Part shown: piece by piece, positions 1-5,369 of the stretch
Position numbering within the stretch: position 1 is the stretch's first letter
Layout of the letters: each line of letters begins with the position of its first letter
DNA from: Aquificaceae bacterium
Lineage (GTDB): Bacteria > Aquificota > Aquificia > Aquificales > Aquificaceae
Direction of reading: 5' to 3'
Assembly (NCBI GenBank): GCA_025057715.1
Contig: JANWVD010000067.1
Location: 1-5,582, forward strand
Length of the DNA stretch: 5,582 bases
Notes under the pieces: generated by a model
What the model was told of the DNA's origin: nothing
Database searches by the model: none
What the model saw: the letters and a program-made list of their open reading frames with translations, nothing else
Translations under genes and position numbers: made by a program

Positions 1-644
1 CTCTGTTCAAGCGAGCCAAAGATGCGAATTGGACTCTCTTCCAAAGCCCACTTTATGAATCTAAAAACCCCCATGTCAGGTCGCCCAGAAGGACCATAGA
101 CCGTAAATAGTCTGAGGATGCTAATATCAAGACCATGAAGATGGTGAAAGTTATAGCAAATGAGCTCTGATGAGCGCTTTGAGCTGGCATATGGCGAGAG
201 GGTCCTATCGCACTTACTTGATTCTAAAAACGGCGGGCTTTCGCCCGCATACACAGAGGAGGTAGAGGCGAAAACAAACTTGCCTATACTGAATTGCACA
301 GATAGCTCAAGGAGGTTAAGAGTGCCCATTGTGTTAACGTTTAGATAGTAGCCTGGGTTTTGGATAGAGTGTCTAACGCCCGGCGCTGCTGCAAGGTGGA
401 TTATTGCGTCTGCTTTGAACTTAGAGAGCTCTTCAAAGAGGCTTTCTCGCTTTGTTATATCAAGCATCAAAAATGAGAAGTTTTTAAAGCTCTTTAACGC
501 CTCAAGGCGGTGGTGCTTTAGTCTGATATCATAGTAAGGCTCGAGGTTGTCAAAGCCTACTACTTTAAGACCCTCTTTGAGCAAAAGCTCGCAAACTTTG
601 GCGCCGATGAATCCAGCACAGCCCGATACAATAATGGTTTTCAT
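1..644 (-). CDS. NAD-dependent nucleotide-sugar epimerase, UDP-glucuronate 4-epimerase-like (3' end beyond window)
   Basis: This is an extended short-chain dehydrogenase that probably inverts C4 of a UDP-hexuronic acid (UDP-glucuronate to UDP-galacturonate) for surface polysaccharide synthesis in the cytoplasm. I translated it by hand: 214 residues from ATG 644-642 to the window edge, with no stop. Visible are the Rossmann motif GCAGFIG (residues 8-14), D32-N33 after beta-2 (NAD preference), HLAAAPGVR (83-91), STSSVY (127-132) and the catalytic pair Y152/K156 in YASSK. GFDNLEPYYDIRLK (30-43) and FTVYGPSGRPDM (180-191) closely match what I know of UDP-glucuronate 4-epimerases rather than GalE. 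The family is usually about 310-340 residues, so roughly a third is missing. No Shine-Dalgarno precedes the ATG. It diverges from a glycosyltransferase, which supports a polysaccharide role. UDP-glucose epimerase or dehydratase activity remains possible. Confidence 0.9.
   Translation of the reverse strand, partial: MKTIIVSGCAGFIGAKVCELLLKEGLKVVGFDNLEPYYDIRLKHHRLEALKSFKNFSFLMLDITKRESLFEELSKFKADAIIHLAAAPGVRHSIQNPGYYLNVNTMGTLNLLELSVQFSIGKFVFASTSSVYAGESPPFLESSKCDRTLSPYASSKRSSELICYNFHHLHGLDISILRLFTVYGPSGRPDMGVFRFIKWALEESPIRIFGSLEQ
226..248 (-). terminator. Terminator-like GNRA hairpin inside the epimerase gene
   Basis: On the epimerase coding strand, GCGGGC (248-243), a GAAA tetraloop and GCCCGC (238-233) form a perfect 6-bp stem, followed by CGTTTTTAG. 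This has the shape of an intrinsic terminator but sits about 400 bp into the gene, encoding the AGESPPFL segment after the catalytic STSSVY motif. It could be premature termination, a pause site or coincidence. Confidence 0.35.
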
Positions 645-665
645 TAAGATACTCAATTGTATCAG
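645..665. promoter_or_regulatory. Divergent intergenic region with inverted repeat; probable bidirectional promoter
   Basis: Only 21 bp separate the two divergent start codons. The gap holds the inverted repeat GATAC-TCAATT-GTATC (648-663). Read leftward it gives TACAAT (661-656), a good -10 hexamer ending 11 nt before the epimerase ATG. Read rightward it gives GATACT (648-653) or TAAGAT (645-650), ending 12 or 15 nt before the glycosyltransferase ATG. Both transcripts would then have leaders of only a few nucleotides. Any -35 elements would lie inside the opposite gene, and I did not identify convincing ones. The same repeat could instead bind a repressor. Confidence 0.45.
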
Positions 666-1739
666 ATGAGAGTCCTTTCCGTAGTTGATGGCACAGGCTG
701 GAGCGGGACAAAGGAACAGACATTTTTAATAGCAAGGGGATTATCAAAAAGGGGCTTTGATGTTCATCTTCTATTTAGCGAGCGAAATACTCGCATGAGA
801 GCTCTTTCTGAGAATGAAGTTAACGCTCACTTAATGAAAGGGTCTTTTTCGCGTTTAGAGATTGGGAGTTTTTTTAGCATCTTTAAGTTAGTTAAGGGTT
901 TAAAGCCCGATGTTTTGATTGCAAATTCCCCGCATTCTTTTGATATGTGTTTGCCTGCCATATACTTTTTAAGACCAAAGGTGATAGCTTATAAAAGAAC
1001 TGGACTTGGCTCGAGCTGGTTTTCAAAAAAATTCAAGTATAGGTTTGCGGATAAGATAGTTGTTGTTGATAAAAGAACGCATAATATACTAATAGAGCAA
1101 GATTTTTACCCAGAAAAGCTCATTTACATCCCAAGTGGGATTGACCTAAATAGGTTTTTCCCAAATAGGGATATTAGAAGCGACGTTAGGCGCTCGATTG
1201 GGATTTCTGATAAGGATGTGGTTTTTATAAATGTAGCTAACTGGGATTTAAGCCATAAGGGTCAGGATATTCTAATTAAGGCTTTTGGTATGCTAAGGTG
1301 CGAAAATTGCGTGCTTTTGTTAGTTGGCGAGGGAACCGATAAAGAGGGTATGCCTTATGCTAAGGCTTTGGGCATAAAGAATGTCATTGGTCTTGGCTTT
1401 AGGGGCGATATAGAGAGGCTACTTCAATCTGCAGATTTCTTTGTCTTCTCTTCGCGCTTTGAGGGTATTGCTGGGGCGGTTTTGCAAGCTATGGCTTGCG
1501 GGCTTTTGGTGATATCTTCGCTCGTTGGCGGGGTAGGGGAGTATTTAAAAGACGGGGAGAATTCAATCTGCGTCCCCGTAGGGGACGCGTTTTATTTATC
1601 AAAAGGTATGAAAAGAGCTCTTGAGATGACAAACGAAGAGAGGTCAAGGCTCACAGAGAGAGCTTTGCAAACTGCAATGAGTTATTCTATTGACAAGACC
1701 TTAGAGAGGTATGTAGAGCTCTTAGAGGGGATGAAATGA
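666..1739 (+). CDS. Family 4 (GT-B) glycosyltransferase
   Basis: Retaining glycosyltransferase of the GT4 type, probably moving a sugar from a nucleotide-sugar donor onto a lipid or polysaccharide acceptor at the inner face of the membrane. At 357 residues it is a normal length. The N-terminal acceptor domain opens with a glycine-rich loop (GTGWSGTKEQ, residues 9-18). The C-terminal donor domain has IPSGID (155-160), the strand following it, SHKGQD (196-201), VGEG (220-223), and SRFEG...LQAMACG (263-279) followed by GGVGEYLKDGEN. The last stretch is the nucleotide-sugar EX7E motif, but the second glutamate is glutamine (E266/Q274). I chose ATG 666 over in-frame TTG 657 because it starts directly at the beta-1 strand MRVLSVVD and leaves the promoter region free. 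No Shine-Dalgarno is visible. The stop overlaps the helicase start by 4 bp. Donor and acceptor cannot be read from sequence. Confidence 0.9.
   Translation: MRVLSVVDGTGWSGTKEQTFLIARGLSKRGFDVHLLFSERNTRMRALSENEVNAHLMKGSFSRLEIGSFFSIFKLVKGLKPDVLIANSPHSFDMCLPAIYFLRPKVIAYKRTGLGSSWFSKKFKYRFADKIVVVDKRTHNILIEQDFYPEKLIYIPSGIDLNRFFPNRDIRSDVRRSIGISDKDVVFINVANWDLSHKGQDILIKAFGMLRCENCVLLLVGEGTDKEGMPYAKALGIKNVIGLGFRGDIERLLQSADFFVFSSRFEGIAGAVLQAMACGLLVISSLVGGVGEYLKDGENSICVPVGDAFYLSKGMKRALEMTNEERSRLTERALQTAMSYSIDKTLERYVELLEGMK
1570..1597 (+). terminator. Terminator-like hairpin inside the glycosyltransferase gene
   Basis: A perfect 8-bp GC-rich stem GCGTCCCC (1570-1577), loop GTA and GGGGACGC (1581-1588) is followed by GTTTTATTT on the coding strand. 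It looks like an intrinsic terminator but lies about 150 bp before the stop codon, where it encodes residues of the CVPVGDAF segment. Coding constraint on the family's common VPxGD motif may create it by chance. Function is unproven. Confidence 0.3.
1725..1730 (+). promoter_or_regulatory. Shine-Dalgarno site for the helicase gene
   Basis: GAGGGG inside the last codons of the glycosyltransferase lies 5 nt before the ATG at 1736 (7 nt from its GAGG core). It supports this start and coupled translation through the ATGA overlap. It is the clearest Shine-Dalgarno in the window and shows that the organism uses SD initiation for genes inside transcripts. Confidence 0.7.
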
Positions 1740-3631
1740 GCTTAATTTATGAATTTTTGCTAAATAGGGGGCTTGAAAAGAGGTCTTCGCAGGAGATTTT
1801 GCTAAAGAAGGTGTTTTCCTTGATAGAGGAAGGCGGGGTTTTGGCGATTGAAGCGCCTACTGGGACTGGGAAAACCTATGGTTATCTTATACCAATTATT
1901 GAGAGTGGTCAAAAGGCGATTGTTTCGACCGGAACAAAGCTTCTTCAGGAACAGCTTAGGCGTGATATTGAGTTTTTAAGAGGTCAGTATCACTACCTTA
2001 CAGGCAAGGAATTTAGCTATGTGATTTTAAAGGGCAAGTCAAATTATATGTGTCTTGATAGGTATAACCAGCTAAAGCCAGAAGAGGTGCCATTAGAATT
2101 AAGAAGAGCAGTAGAATCAGATTGGGACGGGGATTTTGAATTTGTAGAGCTTGATAGGGAGATTATTTCAAAGATTAATATAGACGATGATTATTGCAAT
2201 GCTGGTTATAGGCGAATTTGTCCATACAAACAAAATTGCTACTATTGGGGCAAGTTAAAGCTGATAGAGAAAAAGTCTCAGCTGCTTGTCGTAAACCATG
2301 CTTTATTGGCTTTGAGGGAATTTGAGGATTCAAAAGAGAGGATTTTGATAATTGATGAGGCGCACGAACTTGATAAGCACTTAACTTCAAGTTTGACTAA
2401 CGGGGTATCTTTGTATTCGCTTAGGTTTGATATTCTTCCTTGGCTTAATAGCTTTGTTGGGCTTGAGATAGATTTAGAGGGATTTTTTAGAAGGTATGTC
2501 GAGCCGCTTTTTAATGCCGATGCGGAAGAGATTTCCTTAAGGAGCCTTGAGAATCTTGCTGAGCCATTTAGGGCAGAGATTTTAGTAAAGCTTAAAAATG
2601 GGCTTAATGAGGCTAAAAATATCCTGAAAAAAACCCTGAGGGATTATGTCTCGAGTGTTTTGTTTGTTAGTATGGAATTTAAGGATTATATTCAGAGCGT
2701 TGGGCTTCTTGATTGGTCTGAGCTTTTGTCAATTCAGACTGGTCAAGAGGGGGCAAGTGCCAAAGAGCTCGAGATACTCGAATCAGTCAAAAACTACGAT
2801 AAGGTTTCAAGACGCATTGCTCGCTTAGAGAGCTTCCTTGAGGTTATGAAAGGAAAGGTAGAGGGTATGGGGTATTTGCTCAGAAGGGTTTTTAGCAAAA
2901 GGTTGCAAGGGTATAACTATTATATCCTTAGTTTTCCTATTTTTCCACGCGGTGCTATTGATTTTTATAATTTCAAGGGAACTATTTTGCTTTCTGCTAC
3001 ACTTGATGAGAAAGACCTTGAATTGACTATCGGATTTGAGGGCGATTTTGCTAAGCTTAATCATTCTTTTGATTATTCTAAGGTGAATTTTATAGCTTTT
3101 GATGTTGACCCAAGAGAAGATAAATGGTCTGATTGTCTCGTTTTTGCCTTTAAAGAACTCTTGAAAATTCATGATAAGGTGCTTGTATTGCTGACTAACA
3201 AGGAACACTTAGGCTTATTTAAGCTTTACGATGGCGTTGCGCTTCAAGGGGATGCTCCTCTTTCAAAGCTTGTGCAAGATATATCACAAAATAAACTTAG
3301 AGCTCTGGTTGGTCTTGATAGCCTTTGGTTTGGGCTTGATATAAAGGGAAGGAAGGGAATCTTAATGGCAAAGCTTCCCTTTGAAAATCCGAATGAGCCA
3401 ATAACATTCCACAGAAGGCTATACCTTGAAAAGGAGGGGGAAAACCCCTTTGATTACCAAATGCGTAAAGCCCTTATAAAGTTTCGCCAAGGGCTTGGGA
3501 GGCTTATGCGCTCTTCTCAGGATGAGGGCACGATTATGCTGTGTGATAAGCGAATTTTTAGGTTTAAAAAGTTTGAACAATCTCTTAAAGAGCTTGGGGT
3601 GTCGCTGAGTTTCAAAAGGCCTAATTTATAA
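1736..3631 (+). CDS. DinG/XPD-family ATP-dependent helicase with Fe-S cluster site
   Basis: Superfamily 2 helicase, by family a 5'-3' DNA helicase that resolves R-loops, forks or damaged structures. Seen in 631 residues: Q-motif glutamine Q19, Walker A EAPTGTGKT (39-47), motif Ia STGTKLLQEQL (64-74), four cysteines C106, C154, C162 and C168 spaced as in the XPD/DinG 4Fe-4S domain, VVNHALL (185-191), Walker B DEAH (207-210), motif III LSAT (419-422) and motif VI QGLGRLMR (585-592). A helical insert of about 180 residues between DEAH and SAT fits the Arch region. No N-terminal exonuclease domain is present, unlike Gram-positive DinG. Motif V reads DSLWFGLDIKG (528-538), with phenylalanine where the family usually has glutamate (WEG). 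The start overlaps the glycosyltransferase stop and has a good Shine-Dalgarno. The pairing with a sugar gene is probably just compact packing. DinG versus YoaA-type is unresolved. Confidence 0.93.
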   Translation: MSLIYEFLLNRGLEKRSSQEILLKKVFSLIEEGGVLAIEAPTGTGKTYGYLIPIIESGQKAIVSTGTKLLQEQLRRDIEFLRGQYHYLTGKEFSYVILKGKSNYMCLDRYNQLKPEEVPLELRRAVESDWDGDFEFVELDREIISKINIDDDYCNAGYRRICPYKQNCYYWGKLKLIEKKSQLLVVNHALLALREFEDSKERILIIDEAHELDKHLTSSLTNGVSLYSLRFDILPWLNSFVGLEIDLEGFFRRYVEPLFNADAEEISLRSLENLAEPFRAEILVKLKNGLNEAKNILKKTLRDYVSSVLFVSMEFKDYIQSVGLLDWSELLSIQTGQEGASAKELEILESVKNYDKVSRRIARLESFLEVMKGKVEGMGYLLRRVFSKRLQGYNYYILSFPIFPRGAIDFYNFKGTILLSATLDEKDLELTIGFEGDFAKLNHSFDYSKVNFIAFDVDPREDKWSDCLVFAFKELLKIHDKVLVLLTNKEHLGLFKLYDGVALQGDAPLSKLVQDISQNKLRALVGLDSLWFGLDIKGRKGILMAKLPFENPNEPITFHRRLYLEKEGENPFDYQMRKALIKFRQGLGRLMRSSQDEGTIMLCDKRIFRFKKFEQSLKELGVSLSFKRPNL

Positions 3632-3632
3632 T
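3627..3632 (+). promoter_or_regulatory. Consensus -10 box for a probable leaderless transcript
   Basis: A perfect TATAAT spans the helicase stop codon and ends 6 nt before the GTG start at 3639. A start point 6-7 nt downstream would fall on the initiation codon itself, giving a leaderless mRNA. This agrees with the absence of any Shine-Dalgarno. No good -35 lies 16-18 bp upstream (around 3604-3609) and no TGn extension is present, so strength is uncertain. Confidence 0.5.
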
Positions 3633-3638
3633 CTTTTT

Positions 3639-4370
3639 GTGAAAAAAGCTATCATCACGGGGGCAAGGAGGATAGGGTTTTGGATAGCAAAAAGACTTCT
3701 TAGAGAAAATTGGCAAGTTGGGATTATCTATAGAACATACAGCGATAGCATAAGGGAGCTTGAATCTGATTTTGGAAGGAATGTGATAGCTGTTAAAGCT
3801 GACCTTAGCGACCTTGATAACCTAAAAGCACCCATAGATTCTCTTTTGGATTCTCTTGGCGGGATAGATTGCCTTTTACATCTTGCAAGCCCATATATAC
3901 CAACAAAGTTTGGTAACGTTAGTAAATCAGACCTTTTTGAGCATATAAACCCGATTGCGCTATCTTTCTTTCTCGTTGTTCAGCATTGCGTGCCTTATAT
4001 GCTAAAAAATCAAGGTCCTATCAAGGGAAGGATATTAGCCTTTGGCGATTGGGCAACGAATACAACCCCCTATAGGGGCTATGGTGCCTACTTTTTGGCA
4101 AAAGGGGCACTCCATACATCTATTAAGGTATTAGCCAGAGAGCTCGCCCCTGATGTGCTTGTAAACGCAATAGCCCTTGGGCCTGTTCTTAAGCCAGAGC
4201 ATATCAGCCAAGAGCTCTGGGAAAGTTATATTCTCAAAACCCCGCTAAAGCGGGAAGTATCTATCGAGGATATAACTGAGCTTTCGCTCTTTTTGCTAAA
4301 GGTTAGCTCAATGACGGGAGAGATAATAAACCTTGATAGCGGGAGACATGTCTGCGGTGAATGCGAATAG
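3639..4370 (+). CDS. Short-chain dehydrogenase of the pteridine reductase (PTR1/FolM) type
   Basis: Classical-size SDR, 243 residues, probably NADPH-dependent reduction of a dihydropterin or dihydrofolate. The dinucleotide loop TGARRIG (7-13) has the TGxxxRxG form of PTR1/FolM rather than the usual TGxxxGIG, and IIYRTYSD (29-36) suggests NADPH. D56 follows as in ADLSD. The segment FGDWATNTTPYRGYGAYFLAKGAL (135-158) places D137 where most SDRs have the catalytic serine, then Y151 and K155. This Asp-Tyr-Lys triad with AKGAL is characteristic of pteridine reductases. The usual NNAG is altered to HLAS (81-84). It ends in TGEIINLDSGRH and a cysteine-containing tail. The start is GTG, 7 nt after the helicase stop, without a Shine-Dalgarno; see the -10 box at 3627. 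Its 3' end overlaps the QueC-like gene by 23 bp. It could replace FolA-type dihydrofolate reductase or act on another pterin-like compound; the substrate is inferred. Confidence 0.85.
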   Translation: MKKAIITGARRIGFWIAKRLLRENWQVGIIYRTYSDSIRELESDFGRNVIAVKADLSDLDNLKAPIDSLLDSLGGIDCLLHLASPYIPTKFGNVSKSDLFEHINPIALSFFLVVQHCVPYMLKNQGPIKGRILAFGDWATNTTPYRGYGAYFLAKGALHTSIKVLARELAPDVLVNAIALGPVLKPEHISQELWESYILKTPLKREVSIEDITELSLFLLKVSSMTGEIINLDSGRHVCGECE

Positions 4371-4992
4371 GGTCGTTGTTCTCTTTAGCGGGGGCGTTGA
4401 GAGTTCTTGTTTGCTATATCATCATCTAATTAATGGGCAAATTGTATATCCGCTTTACATTCGCGCAGGTCATCCATGGGAGAGGCTCGAGCTAATTAAC
4501 GCCAAGCGACTTTGGCGTTTTACTCGCCTTAAGCATAAGAACTTAATGCCAATAAGGGTTGCCTCTTTTCCTGTTAAGTCTATTCGCACTCAGGAGGTTT
4601 TTATACCCTTAAGGAATCTAAGCCTTGTCGCAATAGCGAGTGCTTTGGCATATTGTTTGAAAGCAAGCTCGGTTTCAATAGGCAGCTTGGGGCATTATCC
4701 TTTTGAAGACAACAACAGACGATACATGCAAGAGCTTGAAAGTCTTATATTCAAGGGTGCGCATAGACACATAAAGGTGGAAGCCCCTTTTATGGAGATG
4801 CATAAGGCTGAGGTTCTCAGGTCTTTTGAAAATATCGTGCCTTTTGATATGACGCTTTCTTGTATGAGACCATATATTCACTCAAGTAGAATTTTTCATT
4901 GCGGGAGCTGCCAAAAGTGCCAAGAGCGCTATGAGGCAATGTCCGAAGCCTTCGGATATGTTAGCAACAAACCAGCTAAGCTGATTAAATAA
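4348..4992 (+). CDS. QueC-like PP-loop ATPase (7-cyano-7-deazaguanine synthase family)
   Basis: Adenine-nucleotide alpha hydrolase-type enzyme. QueC uses ATP and ammonia to turn 7-carboxy-7-deazaguanine into preQ0 for queuosine or archaeosine. In 214 residues I see the PP-loop FSGGVESS (13-20), PLRN (87-90, matching the QueC VPxRN segment), KAEVLR (153-158), and C172, C185, C188 and C191 in SC-x12-CGSCQKCQER, the QueC zinc ligand arrangement. The PP-loop has glutamate (E18) where QueC usually has aspartate, and the QueC YPDCR stretch is replaced by GHYPFEDNNRR (115-125). It is therefore a divergent member and may use another substrate. Start choice: ATG 4348 has GGGAG only 2 nt upstream; GTG 4357 sits 11 nt from it; TTG 4333 is also in frame. 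It overlaps the pteridine reductase-like gene by 23 bp, suggesting coupled translation, and overlaps the next gene tail-to-tail by 64 bp. Confidence 0.8.
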   Translation: MSAVNANRVVVLFSGGVESSCLLYHHLINGQIVYPLYIRAGHPWERLELINAKRLWRFTRLKHKNLMPIRVASFPVKSIRTQEVFIPLRNLSLVAIASALAYCLKASSVSIGSLGHYPFEDNNRRYMQELESLIFKGAHRHIKVEAPFMEMHKAEVLRSFENIVPFDMTLSCMRPYIHSSRIFHCGSCQKCQERYEAMSEAFGYVSNKPAKLIK

Positions 4993-5348
4993 CCAACAAA
5001 CACCATATAAAAATCCCCGAATACAACAAAGAGTAAAAATCCCATATCAAAAGGCAACGAGCTTATTGCAAATACAGTCATGTATCTACCAGTTGCAGAA
5101 GAGCTCCATAGCGGATTCTCAGATGTTTTAATCGGGAATATCTTCTTTTTCACCCCAAAAGATATTACATTTACGCCTATTCCAACTATTGAAAGAAGGA
5201 TGATGATGTTTTTTCTTGTGACATCTGCTATAGGGAGCTTAAAGTATGGATAGATAACTAAACATCCAATAAGCATCAAGCTTAGTAGCCCAATAAACGC
5301 AAAGTAGAGCTGTTTTGCGCGTTTTCTATAAAGTGCTATTTTATCCAT
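4929..5348 (-). CDS. Small four-helix membrane protein of unknown function
   Basis: 139 residues that I do not recognise as a named family. Hydropathy by eye gives four membrane helices at about residues 14-36, 47-66, 88-110 and 112-131. The basic N-terminus (K3, R8, K9, R10, K12) and the basic loop KKKIFPIK (67-74) predict both ends and the middle loop in the cytoplasm, with short outer loops around 37-46 and GD (111-112). There is no signal peptide and no obvious catalytic or metal motif. The ATG at 5348 follows an AT-rich 21-bp gap and has no Shine-Dalgarno; TAATAT (5365-5360) ends 11 nt upstream. It diverges from an ArsR-family regulator, so it may be a transport or stress protein under that repressor. 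The last 64 bp are antisense to the QueC-like gene. Confidence 0.75.
   Translation of the reverse strand: MDKIALYRKRAKQLYFAFIGLLSLMLIGCLVIYPYFKLPIADVTRKNIIILLSIVGIGVNVISFGVKKKIFPIKTSENPLWSSSATGRYMTVFAISSLPFDMGFLLFVVFGDFYMVFVGYLISLAGLLLTYPKASDIAS
4939..4959. other. Hairpin in the convergent gene overlap
   Basis: The stem TCCGAA (4942-4947), loop GCC, TTCGGA (4951-4956) extends outward through a G-T wobble and two A-T pairs to about 9 bp. It lies in the stretch coding on both strands for the ends of two convergent genes. No T-tract follows on either side, so it is not a standard intrinsic terminator, but it could slow polymerase or protect 3' ends. Confidence 0.35.
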
Positions 5349-5369
5349 CTCGTATTAAAATATTATTCG
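5349..5369. promoter_or_regulatory. AT-rich divergent promoter/operator gap between membrane protein and ArsR-type regulator
   Basis: The 21 bp between the divergent starts is nearly all A/T. Leftward, TAATAT (5365-5360) ends 11 nt before the membrane protein ATG. Rightward, TAAAAT (5356-5361) ends 8 nt before the regulator ATG, so either transcript would have almost no leader. CGTAT (5351-5355) and ATACG (5377-5381) form widely spaced inverted arms around the regulator start, a possible operator. No Shine-Dalgarno serves either gene. Confidence 0.4.

Noticed and set aside
160..348. 62-residue rightward open frame
   Set aside because: It lies wholly antisense to the epimerase, whose frame carries all the family motifs, and its product resembles nothing.
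657..665. TTG start extending the glycosyltransferase by three residues
   Set aside because: ATG 666 starts exactly at the first beta-strand, TTG is a rarer start, and the extension would lie within the divergent promoter element.
2825..3208. 127-residue leftward open frame inside the helicase gene
   Set aside because: It is antisense to helicase motifs and has no start signals or recognisable domain; a shadow of the real gene.
3633..3648. CTTTTT/AAAAAG hairpin enclosing the GTG start
   Set aside because: Almost only A-U pairs, so very weak, and it would not form if the transcript starts at the GTG.
4067..4078. Perfect 12-bp palindrome CCCCTATAGGGG inside the SDR gene
   Set aside because: No T-tract follows and it encodes the family segment around TTPYRGY; a single isolated palindrome without context is weak evidence of function.
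4241..4254. Hairpin CCCGCT-AA-AGCGGG with TTTT on the opposite strand
   Set aside because: A terminator shape appears only on the antisense strand, within the SDR coding sequence and with no antisense gene to end; most likely chance.
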